A stretch of DNA of 64,000 bases from Porphyrobacter sp. LM 6 (GCF_001720465.1 NZ_CP017113.1:2666001-2730000), one strand, 5' to 3'; shown: positions 25,454 to 35,034, counted from the stretch's first letter. A program made the numbers and translations. The notes: generated by a model not told the origin, from the sequence alone.

Positions 25454-27669
25454 CCGGCGGCTCCCCGGCGCAAGGACAGCTTCGGCACCGCCCCCGCTTC
25501 GAGCGCCCCGCCCCGCCCGGAGAGCGAGGGGTTGGTCATGAAGTAGCGGTGGCAGTTGAACGGCTTCGCGCCCACGCCCTCGTCCGCCTCGACCCGCGAA
25601 TAACTGCCATCGGGGTGCAACCACCAGCTCTGCTCGGTATCGAGCATGTTGGCGAGCAGCACCTGCTGCAGCACCTGATCATGCACCGTCCGGTTGAGGA
25701 TCGGGATCAGCGTTTCGACCCGGCGATCGAGATTGCGGCTCATCATGTCGGCCGAAGCGATGAACACCGCCGCATGGGCGCTCGGCATCGCATGGCCGTT
25801 GGCGAAGGCATAGATGCGGCTGTGTTCGAGAAAGCGGCCGATGATCGACTTGACGCGGATGTTCTCCGAAAGGCCCGCAATCCCCGGGCGCAGGCAGCAG
25901 ATGCCGCGCACCACAAGCTCGATCTGCACGCCCGCCTCGCTGGCTGCATAAAGCCGGTCGATCACGCCTTCATCGGTCAACTGGTTGCACTTGAACCAGA
26001 TCGCTGCGGGCTTGCCCGCCTGCGCGTTGGCGATTTCGGTGTCGATGCGGGCGTAGATTTCGCCGCGCAGATCGATCGGGGCGATGTGGATGCGTTCAAG
26101 GCTGTGCGGCTGGACATAGCCGGTGACGAAGTTGAACATCTTGGCCACATCGCGCCCCAGCTTGGGATCGGCGGTGAAGAAGCTGAGATCGGTGTAAACC
26201 TTGGCGGTCACCGGGTGATAATTGCCGGTTCCGAGGTGGCAGTAGGTGCGGAAACCATCGCCCTCGCGCCGCACCACCATCGCCACCTTGGCGTGGGTCT
26301 TCCAGTCGGTGAAGCCGTAGATCACCTGCACGCCCGCACGTTCGAGCTTGCCCGCCCATTGCAGGTTCTGCTCCTCGTCGAAGCGGGCCTTCAATTCGAC
26401 CACGGCGGTGACCGATTTGCCCGCCTCGGCCGCCTCGATCAGCGCGTTGATCACCGCCGATTGCGAGCCTGCGCGGTAGAGCGTCTGCTTGATCGCCACG
26501 ACATCGGGATCGGCGGCGGCTTGCCGGATGAAATCGACCACCACCTCGAAGCTTTCATAGGGGTGGTGGATGATGATGTCCTTTTCGCGGATCGCGGAAA
26601 AGGCATCGCCGTCATGTTCGCGGATGCGCTCGGGAAAGCGCGGGGAATAGGCATCGAACTTCAGATCGGGGCGATCCTCGGCGACGATTTCGGCAAGGCC
26701 ATCGATCCCGATCATCCCGTCGGTCTTGATCACGGCCGCCTCGTTGATGCCGAGCTGATCGAGCAGCAGGCTTTCCGCCTCGGGATCGAAATCCTCCTCG
26801 ATCTCGAGCTGGATCACCTGCCCCCTGCGGCGACGCTGGATCGCGCTGCGGAAGGTGCGCACGAGGTCTTCGGCCTCTTCGGCGATTTCGATATCGCTGT
26901 CACGCAGCACGCGGAACAGCCCGTCGCCCTTGATGGTGAAGCCGGGGAACAGCGCCTCGGCATAGCGCTGGATCAGCCGCGCGATCGAGATGTAGAGCGC
27001 CCCGCCCTCGCCCGTGCTCGCGCCGGTCACCGCGTCGGGCACGCGCACGAAGCGCGGCAGCGCGCTGGGGATCAGCACCATCTCGGTCAGCTGTTCGCTT
27101 GTCCCCTCGCGCACGAGCGTGAACAGCAGCCCCATGCCCTCGTTCTGGACGAAGGGAAACGGATGCGCCGGATCGAGCGCCTGCGGGGTAATGATCGGCA
27201 GGATTTCGTTGAGGAAGTAGCTCTTCAGCCACTTGTGCGCGGCGGCGCTCACGCGCTCCTCATCGGCCACGTGAATATCGGCTTCGGCCAGACCGGCTCG
27301 CACGCTACGCCAGATCGTCTGCTGTTGCTGCGAAAGATCGACCAGCTTGGCGCGGATCGCGGCGAGCTGCTGCGAGGGGCTACGCCCGTCGATCGAAGGC
27401 GTCGCCAACCCGCGCTGCACCTGCCCGACAAGCCCGGCGACGCGGATCATCATGAACTCGTCGAGATTGCTGCCCGAGATCGAGAGGAAGCGCAGCCGTT
27501 CGAGCAGCGGGTAGCTTTCGTTGCAGGCCTCGGCCAGCACCCGCTGGTTGAACTGGAGCCACGAAAGCTCGCGGTTGAAATAGGGCGATTCGTCGGAGGC
27601 AAGCTCCACCATCTGCGCCAGCCCCGTGCTCGCGGGCCGGGGTTCACTGCCGATCGGTGCCGTACTCAT
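25450..27669 (-). CDS. ppk: Polyphosphate kinase 1
   Basis: A 739-aa PPK1. The N-terminus has YFNRELSWLQFNQRVL, the usual start of the family. The catalytic region has THAKVAMVVRRE (autophosphorylated His about residue 458) and YCHLGTGNYHPVTAKVYTD. The second PLD-like domain has RGICCLRPG and a C-terminal SRNLDRRVE. It makes polyphosphate from ATP reversibly. The start MSTAPIGSEPRP (27669) was chosen. A Pho-box-like repeat lies about 100 bp upstream, on the opposite strand. Confidence 0.97.
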   Translation of the reverse strand: MSTAPIGSEPRPASTGLAQMVELASDESPYFNRELSWLQFNQRVLAEACNESYPLLERLRFLSISGSNLDEFMMIRVAGLVGQVQRGLATPSIDGRSPSQQLAAIRAKLVDLSQQQQTIWRSVRAGLAEADIHVADEERVSAAAHKWLKSYFLNEILPIITPQALDPAHPFPFVQNEGMGLLFTLVREGTSEQLTEMVLIPSALPRFVRVPDAVTGASTGEGGALYISIARLIQRYAEALFPGFTIKGDGLFRVLRDSDIEIAEEAEDLVRTFRSAIQRRRRGQVIQLEIEEDFDPEAESLLLDQLGINEAAVIKTDGMIGIDGLAEIVAEDRPDLKFDAYSPRFPERIREHDGDAFSAIREKDIIIHHPYESFEVVVDFIRQAAADPDVVAIKQTLYRAGSQSAVINALIEAAEAGKSVTAVVELKARFDEEQNLQWAGKLERAGVQVIYGFTDWKTHAKVAMVVRREGDGFRTYCHLGTGNYHPVTAKVYTDLSFFTADPKLGRDVAKMFNFVTGYVQPHSLERIHIAPIDLRGEIYARIDTEIANAQAGKPAAIWFKCNQLTDEGVIDRLYAASEAGVQIELVVRGICCLRPGIAGLSENIRVKSIIGRFLEHSRIYAFANGHAMPSAHAAVFIASADMMSRNLDRRVETLIPILNRTVHDQVLQQVLLANMLDTEQSWWLHPDGSYSRVEADEGVGAKPFNCHRYFMTNPSLSGRGGALEAGAVPKLSLRRGAAG

Positions 27670-27765
27670 CGCTTTCCTGTTCCGCATCGCGCCACGGGCA
27701 TGGGCGCGCCGCCCCGCAAACGCATCTGTTCGCTTGCCGGTGCGGTGTAAATCACCTTGCTGCGC

Positions 27766-27783
27766 GTGTCATACAAATGTCAA
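27766..27783 (+). promoter_or_regulatory. Pho-box-like direct repeat near ppk
   Basis: GTGTCAT-N4-ATGTCAA, two 7-mers spaced exactly 11 bp as in PhoB sites (CTGTCAT-N4-CTGTCAT). It sits in the ppk-virB11 gap about 100 bp upstream of ppk, but reads on the strand opposite to ppk, which weakens the link. Confidence 0.35.
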
Positions 27784-27805
27784 TTTGGGAGTGCCCGCGC
27801 CGCGC

Positions 27806-28816
27806 TCAAACCAGATCGCGGCTGTCCGCAATGCTGGTAATGCCGCGCTTGCCATGGACATCGCGCCCCAGCTGCACGATCACATCGATCACGCTCGCGG
27901 CATAGGCGATGGTATCCTGCCGGGTCAGCCCGATCCCGGTCTGCATCACCATCAATGACAATTGCTCGAGCGCACCGCGCAGGGAGTTGGCGTGGATGGT
28001 CGAGAAGCTGCCCGGGTGGCCGGTGTTGATCGCGCGCAGGAAGCTGACGCTTTCGGCGCCCCGCAATTCGCCCAGCACGATGCGGTCGGGGCGCAGGCGC
28101 AGCGCGGCTTGCAGCAGCTCGTTGGCGGTGACCTTGGCCTCGCCCAGCTCGCCCTTAACCGCGACCAGGCCGACCGCGTTGGCGCCCGGGAACTTCAGCT
28201 CGGGCGTATCCTCAACCAGCACCACGCGTTCATCGCGCGGGATTTCGCCGAGCATGGCGTTGAGGAAGGTGGTCTTGCCGGTGCTCGTCCCGCCGGAAAT
28301 CAGGATCGTGCGCCGCGCGCGGATCGCGGCGCGCAAGTAAGCGATCGGCTCACGCTGCGCGTCGGGCAGCGCGACATGGCCCTCGCCCGCCAGCGGCCCG
28401 GTGTCATAGGCATCGAGCGGCAGATCGAGCCTGCGGTGGCGGCGGATCGCCATGACCCAGTGCTTGCGGCTCGCGGGCGGGCCGCAGAACTGCACGCGCG
28501 CGCCGTCCGGCAGGGTTGCGCCCAGCAACGGATGTTCGCGGTTGATCCCCTGATGGCTGACTCGCGCGACCTGTTCGGCAAGGCGCTGCACCAGCCGGTC
28601 GTCGATCTCGGGGGTCTCGATCCGCTGCATGCCGGGGTTTGCGGCATCCTCGATCCACACCTCGCCCGGGCGGTTGACCATGATCTCGGTCACGGTGTCA
28701 CGGTCGAGCCAGCGGCGGAACGGGGCGAGATAGGCGTCGAGATAGACCGAACGCTCCGCCGAAAGCGGTGCAGCGCTCTCTTCGCCCGAGCCCAGCCGGT
28801 GGATGTCCGCGCTCAT
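27806..28816 (-). CDS. virB11: VirB11-type secretion ATPase
   Basis: A 336-aa hexameric traffic ATPase. The N-terminal domain includes TVTEIMVNRPGEVWIE, and the C-terminal RecA-like domain has Walker A SGGTSTGKTTFLNA (about 171-184), the Asp box LVEDTPEL, Walker B RIVLGELRG and the His box GHPGSFSTIHA. It energises substrate passage and pilus assembly in type IV secretion. It is the last gene of the virB operon. The start MSADIHRLGSGEE (28816) is 7 bp after virB10. Confidence 0.96.
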   Translation of the reverse strand: MSADIHRLGSGEESAAPLSAERSVYLDAYLAPFRRWLDRDTVTEIMVNRPGEVWIEDAANPGMQRIETPEIDDRLVQRLAEQVARVSHQGINREHPLLGATLPDGARVQFCGPPASRKHWVMAIRRHRRLDLPLDAYDTGPLAGEGHVALPDAQREPIAYLRAAIRARRTILISGGTSTGKTTFLNAMLGEIPRDERVVLVEDTPELKFPGANAVGLVAVKGELGEAKVTANELLQAALRLRPDRIVLGELRGAESVSFLRAINTGHPGSFSTIHANSLRGALEQLSLMVMQTGIGLTRQDTIAYAASVIDVIVQLGRDVHGKRGITSIADSRDLV

Positions 28817-28823
28817 GCGACGC

Positions 28824-29963
28824 TCAATTGACCGCGCTGAAATCGAGATCGCGCGCGGTGAACACGCGGATCGGCTCACCCATGCGTACGCGGATGGTGG
28901 GGCTGATCTGGCCCTGCGATTGCACCGCCGAATTGGCCGCGCCCTGCGCACCGCCCGCAACGATCACGCCGCCGATCCCGCCGGTCGCCACCGCACCGAG
29001 GCCGCCGACCACCGACAACAGCAACCCCGAACCGAAGCGCTGGAAGAAGTGGGTGTTTACGTCGCCCTCAAGCCCGGTGGTGCCATCGAAGGCGACCGCA
29101 GGCGAGGCAAGGCTGACCGACACGCCATCGGGCCGGATCAGCCGCGTCCAGATCACATAGGCACGGCGCTGGCCCTGCTGCACGCCCGCCTGATACTGGC
29201 CAACGAGGCGCGAGGATCGCGGGATCAGCACGCGCTTGCCATCGAAGCTGCGGACGTCCTGGCTCACCACCGCGCGCACGAAGCCCGGCACATCGGTGTT
29301 GATCGCGGTTTCGAGGATCGCGGGGATCAGCGTGCCTTCGGTCACCGTGGTCGAGGGATTGACCATTGTGCGCGCCTGCGCGGGGCCACCGCCCACACCG
29401 CCAACGCGGGCCGCAAAGTCCGCCGCGCCGCCCATGCCGCCGACAGCGCCGCCGGGAGTGGGTGCAGGCGCGCCGACAGGCGCTTCGGCGAAGCGGGAGC
29501 CGCGCGCGCTGCTGCCATCGAAAATCAGGCTGGGGCTGGCATAGGGATTGACGCTCGCCTCGGGCACACTCCCCGGATTGACAGCGTAAACCGGTGAAGG
29601 GGCCGGATCGACCGGTGGCACCACCGGCGCGATGCCGGGCTGCTGCGCGGGATCGGTTATCGGTTGCACCACCACCGGAGGGGCCACCGGCGGCGGCGCG
29701 ACGGCCGGATTGCCGATGCCCTGCGGTTCGGGCTGGCGCGCGGAATTCATCGCCCAGAAGGTCACCGCGCCAAGCAGGCCGACCACCGCCACGCCCGCGG
29801 CGAGGCCGAGCCCGTCGCCCTTGGCCTTGCGGTCGGTGACAGCGGGGAAGGCCGCACGACTGGCCAGATCGATGATCTCGGCGCTTTCGCGCTCGCGCGG
29901 ATCGAGCCCGTCCTCGCCGCCGCCATCGCCCTTCTTCGGGGGCAAACGCATCGCCAGACGCAT
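28824..29963 (-). CDS. virB10: VirB10-type energy-sensing bridge protein
   Basis: A 379-aa TrbI/VirB10 protein: cytoplasmic N-terminus, one transmembrane helix (about 52-70), a Pro-rich periplasmic region (about 78-125), then the C-terminal beta-barrel domain with GTLIPAILETAINTDVPG, VLIPRSSRLVGQYQ and a predicted outer-membrane helix region rich in Gly/Val. It spans both membranes and forms the core complex with VirB9. Start overlaps the virB9 stop by one base. Confidence 0.95.
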   Translation of the reverse strand: MRLAMRLPPKKGDGGGEDGLDPRERESAEIIDLASRAAFPAVTDRKAKGDGLGLAAGVAVVGLLGAVTFWAMNSARQPEPQGIGNPAVAPPPVAPPVVVQPITDPAQQPGIAPVVPPVDPAPSPVYAVNPGSVPEASVNPYASPSLIFDGSSARGSRFAEAPVGAPAPTPGGAVGGMGGAADFAARVGGVGGGPAQARTMVNPSTTVTEGTLIPAILETAINTDVPGFVRAVVSQDVRSFDGKRVLIPRSSRLVGQYQAGVQQGQRRAYVIWTRLIRPDGVSVSLASPAVAFDGTTGLEGDVNTHFFQRFGSGLLLSVVGGLGAVATGGIGGVIVAGGAQGAANSAVQSQGQISPTIRVRMGEPIRVFTARDLDFSAVN

Positions 29964-30775
29964 CAGTTGTTCTCCGTTTGCGGCGCGGTGGGTCCGCGCG
30001 CGGCCTGCCGGGCGGTGGGCCGCACCGGGCCGGTGTTGGTGAGAGTTGCGGTCTCGCGTCCAACGCGCAGGATCAGCTGCGCGGGCACGCCATCGACGAT
30101 TACCGTCGTGCCGCGCGTGGTGTAGTTGACCGGGCCTTCATCACCATCCTCGTTGGCGACCAGAATGGCCGGGATCGCGGTGCCTTGCGGCCAGGTCAGG
30201 AACACTGCCGCGCCATCATCGAACGCGCGGCTCGGCATCAGGGCGGTTGCGCCCGCGCTGGCCCAGGCGAAGTTGAGCTTGGACGGGTCGATCACCGCAT
30301 AGGGATCGGAGGCTGCGGCCAGTTCCTCGGGGCTGGCGGCGGCGCGCTGGGCGGCGGCTTCGGCCTCGGCCGCCGCGGCCAGACGCGCTTCCTCGGCCGC
30401 CTTTTCCAGCTCGGGGTAGCGGAATTGGAGCACGTAGACGGCGGGATTCTTGGGGCTGGCGACCAGATCGAACAGGTATGTGCGCTTGTCGGTGACCACC
30501 GTCATATTGGTGCGCGCCGCGGGGGCGAGCGGCTTCACGAACAGGATCGTCTGGGCCTTGTTGGGCTGCACCTGCCATGCCCCGCTGTCGCCGATCGCGA
30601 CATTCTCGATCGCTTCGTCGGGGGCGAACTTGATGGTGGTCTGCACCTTCACCCGGCCATCGATCCGCACCACGGCGTTTTCATCAAACACACGCGTTTG
30701 CAGGCGGTTATCCTGCGCGATGGCGGGCGCAGAGAGGCCAAGGGCAAGCGCGGCGAGAAGCACGGCGCGGATCAT
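29963..30775 (-). CDS. virB9: VirB9-type outer-membrane core protein
   Basis: A 270-aa VirB9/CagX protein with signal peptide (1-20, ...APAIAQ). The N-terminal beta domain has VQPNKAQTILFVKPLAP and RTYLFDLVA; a charged Ala/Glu linker (about 118-145) leads to the C-terminal domain with KLNFAWA, PSRAFDDGAAVFLTWP and the final AQLILRVGRETATLTN segment. It makes the periplasmic/outer-membrane ring with VirB10. VirB7, its usual lipoprotein partner, is not encoded here. Confidence 0.94.
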   Translation of the reverse strand: MIRAVLLAALALGLSAPAIAQDNRLQTRVFDENAVVRIDGRVKVQTTIKFAPDEAIENVAIGDSGAWQVQPNKAQTILFVKPLAPAARTNMTVVTDKRTYLFDLVASPKNPAVYVLQFRYPELEKAAEEARLAAAAEAEAAAQRAAASPEELAAASDPYAVIDPSKLNFAWASAGATALMPSRAFDDGAAVFLTWPQGTAIPAILVANEDGDEGPVNYTTRGTTVIVDGVPAQLILRVGRETATLTNTGPVRPTARQAARGPTAPQTENN

Positions 30776-31968
30776 TGATAGGTCTCCGGAGGGGTCATCT
30801 TGGGGAGCGGCGTGCTGGCGGCAGAGGCGGTGCGGAAGCGGTTGCCGATGCCGCGGGTGCGGGCAATTCCGGTTCCCGGGGCCTGCGCTGCATCGCCGCT
30901 GCTGGTGGTGGCGTAGACCCGTGTTTCACGTGGAACATTCCCCGAAGTCCCTGCGTCATTGGCGGCAAGCACAGGCAAGACGGGGGCAAGGTCGACCCTG
31001 CGCGGGGCAAGGCCCGGGCTGGACGGCACGATATTGGTGCTGCGCGGCGTGCCCGAAACCGGCACGGGCTGCGGCACAGCGCGCGGGCCATCGCTCGTCC
31101 GCGTCCGCTCCTGGCCCGGCACGAGGCCGAACACCTGCCAGCCCGAAACCATCGTGCCGGCGACCTTCAGGGACATGAACATCAGCGCCATATGCACCGC
31201 GCCGACAAGGAAGAATGCCATCGCCGCGTTCTGGTCGATCTGTCCCGGCACCCGCACCAGCGCGGCAAGGATCGGCACGGACAGTTCGAGCATGATCGAC
31301 CCGCCCAGCACGGCGAGCAGCGGCGCCAGTGCCAGCATCACCAGCCCCTTGAGCCAGCCGGTGAACAGCCCGCGCGTGCCCTCGAACAGGGCCATCACCA
31401 CGAAGATCGGCCCCGTCGCCAGCAGCAGCGCGAGCGCGATCCGCGCCGTCACCAACAGCCCGACCGTGCCGAGCAGCAGCAGCATCGCGCCGAACCACAT
31501 CATCCCACGCGGAGAGAAGGCACTGATATCATTGGTATCCCCGCTCGCCTTTTGGACCGCCTGGAACACCACATCGAGCTTCTGCGCGAACACCACCGTG
31601 GCGCTTTCGTTCTGCGTGCCGGTGAGAATGCCTGCAATCTGGTCAGGCCCGCCGATGAAGACGTTGTAGAACACCGTCGAGAAAGCGACGAAGCTGGTGG
31701 CGAAGGTCAGCACCAGCCCCAGCGTCATCATCTTGGGCAGCAGCACCCGCACCGACAGGTTGGACCGCCCCAGCATCAGCGAGATGCCGAAGAAGGCGAC
31801 ATAGAGCCCCAGCAGCAGCGTCAGCGCGAAGGCGAGCTGGCCCTCGGTGCCGAACAGGCGGTTGAAGGCCTGTTCGGATACGCCGCTGGCAATGCAGTCC
31901 ACCGCAGTCAGCGCCGAGGAGACCCCGGTGCCCATCGCCTCGGCGGCAAGATCGCAGGCGGTGGTCAT
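30772..31968 (-). CDS. virB6: VirB6-type inner-membrane channel protein
   Basis: A 398-aa TrbL/VirB6-like polytopic protein. There are at least five hydrophobic segments: about 35-60, 70-95, 155-180, 185-205 and 210-235, plus one near 260-285. A cytoplasmic or periplasmic Pro/Ser/Thr-rich tail of about 100 residues follows. It starts MTTACDLAAEAMG at 31968, overlapping virB4 (ATGA). The tail codes through a parS-like site (30922-30937), giving the NVPRETR segment. VirB6 forms the inner-membrane part of the channel. Confidence 0.9.
   Translation of the reverse strand: MTTACDLAAEAMGTGVSSALTAVDCIASGVSEQAFNRLFGTEGQLAFALTLLLGLYVAFFGISLMLGRSNLSVRVLLPKMMTLGLVLTFATSFVAFSTVFYNVFIGGPDQIAGILTGTQNESATVVFAQKLDVVFQAVQKASGDTNDISAFSPRGMMWFGAMLLLLGTVGLLVTARIALALLLATGPIFVVMALFEGTRGLFTGWLKGLVMLALAPLLAVLGGSIMLELSVPILAALVRVPGQIDQNAAMAFFLVGAVHMALMFMSLKVAGTMVSGWQVFGLVPGQERTRTSDGPRAVPQPVPVSGTPRSTNIVPSSPGLAPRRVDLAPVLPVLAANDAGTSGNVPRETRVYATTSSGDAAQAPGTGIARTRGIGNRFRTASAASTPLPKMTPPETYQ
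30922..30937. other. Second parS-like site, inside virB6
   Basis: TGTTTCACGTGGAACA on the plus strand (TGTTCCACGTGAAACA on the minus) matches the ParB-binding consensus. One base pair breaks the perfect palindrome. It is 18.95 kb from the site at 11970 and lies within the coding tail of virB6. Confidence 0.8.
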
Positions 31969-34409
31969 TCGGCAGCCTGCCACACCGGCGCGGCGGCATC
32001 TTCGCCCGTGCCATCGGGCCAGGCCCGGCCGGTCAACGCGGGATACCACGCCGAAGGTTCATCCCCCACCGCCTCGCGCAGGAGATCGAGGCGGCGCACC
32101 GCGCTTTCGCGGCCCGACAGGATCGTCAGCACTTCGGGCGCGCCCGACAGATCGAGCCGCACCACCACGCTCGCATCGGGCTGGCGCACGAGGAAGCAGC
32201 GCGAATGCGCCGGAAGCGAGCGGATCAGCGCAAATTCGTGCGGGGTAAGGCCGAAGCCGTCGCAGTAATCCTCGGGCCGCGCGCGCGAATTCGGCATGAA
32301 CACCATCGTCGCGGTCTGTTCGACCAGCGCGGTCGAAATCCGGCTGTCGAGCGCATCGCGCGCCGACTGCGTGGCGAAGCCGACCAGCGCATTGCGCTTG
32401 CGCAGCGTCTTGAGCCAATCGCGGATGCGTGCGGCGAAGACGTCGTCGTCCAGCGCCTTCCAGCCTTCATCGATCAGGATCATCGTCGGCTGCCCGTCCA
32501 GCCGCTCGTCGATGCGGTGGAACAGGTACATCATCACCGGCGTGCGCAGGCGCGGATTTTCGAGCAGCGCGGTCATGTCGAAGCCCAATACGCGGGTTTC
32601 GAGATCGAGCCGGTCGCGTTCGTTGTCGAACAGCCAGGCGTGTTCGCCGCCCTGCCCGGCAGGGCCGCCGATCCACGCCGCCAACCGGTCGGCCAGATCG
32701 CCCGGCTGCGGGCGCCTGGCACCGGCAAGCAGTTCCTTGAAGTGCCGCAGCCGCCGCAAGCTCGGATCGTTCGCGTAAGTCGCATCGACCGCCGCGCTGA
32801 TGGTGGCGAATTCCTCCGGCCCCTCGGCCGCCAGCAACACGCTGAGCCAGTCGCGCAGGAAGGCACGGTTGGTGGGCGTATCGGGCAGCGCAAGCGGGTT
32901 GAAACCGGTCGGCGCGCCGGGGCTGATCCGGTCATAACGCCCGCCGATGCCGCGAATGAACAGCTCTGCCCCGCGATCCTTGTCGAACAGGATGGTGCGC
33001 GGTCTGAACTTCTGCGCCTGAGCCGCGAGGAAGTTCATCACCACGGTCTTGCCCGATCCCGACGGGCCGATGACGCTGAAGTTGCCCAGATCGCCGTGGT
33101 GGAAATTGAAGAAGAACGGGGTGGCGCTGGTCGTTTCCAGCAGCGTCACCGCATCGCCCCAGTGGTTGCCGCTCGCCTGCCCCAGCGCAAAGCCGTGGAA
33201 CGACCCGAAGCCCGCCATGTTGGCCGAGGAGATCAGCGCGCGGCGGACGATATATTCCTCGTTCCCGGGGAACTGCGCCCAGAAAGCGGGTTCGAGATTG
33301 GTGTCCTCGCGCACCGCGATTGCGCCTGTGTCGGCGAGCGCAGCGGCGCAGGCGGCCATCGCGTCATCGAGACGCGGCAGGGTCTGCTCGCGCACCAGCA
33401 CGGTCAGGTGGTGATCGCCGAAGCCCACCGCCCCGTTGCCCAGCGCATCGCGCGCGGCGAGCATTTCGGCACGCTCGGCAGCAGCTTCCTCGTCCACCGA
33501 GCGCGAACGGCGCAGGGCCAGATCGATGCGTTCCTTGGCCGTGGTGCGCTCGTTGGGGGCGTAGCTTTCGGTGACGACCATCTCGAACGGCAGGCGCAGC
33601 AGGTTGTCGAGCAGGCCGGGCGAAGTCGCCTCGGGGTAATCCTTGAGGCCAAGGATCGCGGCGAAATCGGGGGCGGCAGACCCGCGCAGCTCCATCGCGT
33701 CCAGACCAAAGCTGGCCCTGCGATAGGGCAGCATATGGCCGATATCGGTCTCGGGCGCAGGGCGGCGCACGGGGCGCATCTCGCCATTGTAGAGCGCCGA
33801 GAGCAGCTCCAGCATTTCCGAATTGGTGCCCTTCGCCGAACCGGAGGCCTGATAATCCCCCAGCACCGCCGCGCCATAATTCTGGAGCGAGGCGACAAGC
33901 CCGGTGATCGCAGCCTTGAGCGAACGCAGGTCGCGCGGGTCGGCTTCCGGCTCTTCCTGTCCGGCGCGCGAGAACATCTTGGAGAGACGCTCGGGCAAGC
34001 CCGTCTTGCCGCGCGCGGGGCGGCGGATCAGGGTGACGAACTGGTCGTTGATGAACAGCGATCCGCCGGCCAGCCGTTGCTTCCAGCGCGCATCGATATG
34101 GCGGCTGAGCGGATCGGGAAACTCGGCATCAAGTTCCACCTCCACCCGGCGGCGGATGACGTGGTGATACATCACGAAGCGCGCATCGAGCGTCGAGCGC
34201 AGCATCACCTCGCGGGTGGCGGCGTGGGCGTTCAAAGCATCGCTGTCTTCGGTTTCGAACAGCAGACCCGGCACCTGGATCGCGCTCATCACCGAACCAT
34301 CGCGCAGAAGCACGGTGTTCTCGTCAATCAGGCGGGCATAGGGCAGCCGGTCGCCGACGCGGGCTTCCTTCGCGCTCCATGCTGCGGCACCGATCCACTT
34401 ACGGGGCAT
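31965..34409 (-). CDS. virB4: VirB4-type secretion ATPase
   Basis: An 814-aa ATPase of normal VirB4 size. The N-terminal part has LIDENTVLLRDGSVMSAIQVPGL-type opening; the C-terminal RecA-like domain has Walker A IGPSGSGKTVVMNF (about 447-460) and Walker B TMILIDEGWKALDD (about 640). It energises pilin handling and substrate transfer at the inner membrane. Start MPRKWIGAAAW (34409) overlaps virB3 by 11 bp. Confidence 0.97.
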   Translation of the reverse strand: MPRKWIGAAAWSAKEARVGDRLPYARLIDENTVLLRDGSVMSAIQVPGLLFETEDSDALNAHAATREVMLRSTLDARFVMYHHVIRRRVEVELDAEFPDPLSRHIDARWKQRLAGGSLFINDQFVTLIRRPARGKTGLPERLSKMFSRAGQEEPEADPRDLRSLKAAITGLVASLQNYGAAVLGDYQASGSAKGTNSEMLELLSALYNGEMRPVRRPAPETDIGHMLPYRRASFGLDAMELRGSAAPDFAAILGLKDYPEATSPGLLDNLLRLPFEMVVTESYAPNERTTAKERIDLALRRSRSVDEEAAAERAEMLAARDALGNGAVGFGDHHLTVLVREQTLPRLDDAMAACAAALADTGAIAVREDTNLEPAFWAQFPGNEEYIVRRALISSANMAGFGSFHGFALGQASGNHWGDAVTLLETTSATPFFFNFHHGDLGNFSVIGPSGSGKTVVMNFLAAQAQKFRPRTILFDKDRGAELFIRGIGGRYDRISPGAPTGFNPLALPDTPTNRAFLRDWLSVLLAAEGPEEFATISAAVDATYANDPSLRRLRHFKELLAGARRPQPGDLADRLAAWIGGPAGQGGEHAWLFDNERDRLDLETRVLGFDMTALLENPRLRTPVMMYLFHRIDERLDGQPTMILIDEGWKALDDDVFAARIRDWLKTLRKRNALVGFATQSARDALDSRISTALVEQTATMVFMPNSRARPEDYCDGFGLTPHEFALIRSLPAHSRCFLVRQPDASVVVRLDLSGAPEVLTILSGRESAVRRLDLLREAVGDEPSAWYPALTGRAWPDGTGEDAAAPVWQAAE

Positions 34410-34683
34410 AGGAATTGCACCCCCAACGCTTGAAATTGGGAACGCGTGGGCACTTCGAAACCTTCGTGATCCAAAGGTCAAAAATGCGCGGTTCGCGCAG
34501 CGACGCGAAATAGCCGATCACGTGCATCACCGCCGGAACCGGCAGGATCCACCAGCTCTTGAGGATCAGGAAGGCGATCGTCGTCACCATCAGATTGATG
34601 ATGAAGAAGTTCATCGTCACCCCCGCAAACATCTGCGGGCGGGTGAGCGCACGGTGCACCGGATGACGGACGAGATCGGTCAC
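34399..34683 (-). CDS. virB3: VirB3-type inner-membrane protein
   Basis: A 94-aa protein with GTG start (34683) reading TDLVRHPVHRALTRPQMFAG, the typical VirB3 opening where a charged segment precedes two adjacent membrane helices (about 22-60: NFFIINLMVTTIAFLILK and VPAVMHVIGYFA). VirB3 associates with VirB4 and the pilus. The ribosome binding site is inside the end of virB2, 5 bp upstream. Confidence 0.9.
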   Translation of the reverse strand: MTDLVRHPVHRALTRPQMFAGVTMNFFIINLMVTTIAFLILKSWWILPVPAVMHVIGYFASLREPRIFDLWITKVSKCPRVPNFKRWGCNSYAP

Positions 34684-34688
34684 GCTGA

Positions 34689-34994
34689 TCAGCCGGCGGC
34701 CGACTGGATACCGGCGACGATGGTGGTCGCGCCGAACAGGATGAACACGCCGATGATCACGGTCGCACCGAAGCGCCAGTTCATCCGGCCGGTCAGCATC
34801 ATGAAGCCGATCGCGGCGACCGCCATCACCGCGACAGTGGTGGCGACCGTGCCGAGCAATGTGCCTTGCAGCCACAACAGCGCGTTGTTGATCGGGCCGG
34901 AACCGGCCGGATCGGCGGTTTGCGCCATGGCAGCGCTCGGCACCAGCGCGAGCAGCGCGATCAGGCGGGAAGGCAAACGCAGCATCGAATTCAT
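34689..34994 (-). CDS. virB2: VirB2-type major pilin
   Basis: A 101-aa pilin precursor with a long signal peptide (residues 1-25, ending SAAMAQ) and two hydrophobic helices (about 43-64 and 75-95) separated by TGRMNW, the classic VirB2 topology. After processing it assembles into the conjugative-type pilus. Start MNSMLRLPSR has an AGGA ribosome binding site. It lies 40 bp after virB1. Confidence 0.92.
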   Translation of the reverse strand: MNSMLRLPSRLIALLALVPSAAMAQTADPAGSGPINNALLWLQGTLLGTVATTVAVMAVAAIGFMMLTGRMNWRFGATVIIGVFILFGATTIVAGIQSAAG

Positions 34995-35034
34995 TATCCT
35001 GTCCAGTTCCTCAATTTTGTCTTGCAGCGACTGG

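Noticed and set aside
25549..27750. 733-aa plus-strand frame opposite ppk
   Set aside because: His/Asp/Arg-rich sequence typical of the antisense frame; ppk is intact on the other strand.
32205..34433. 742-aa plus-strand frame opposite virB4
   Set aside because: Antisense shadow with no domain signature.
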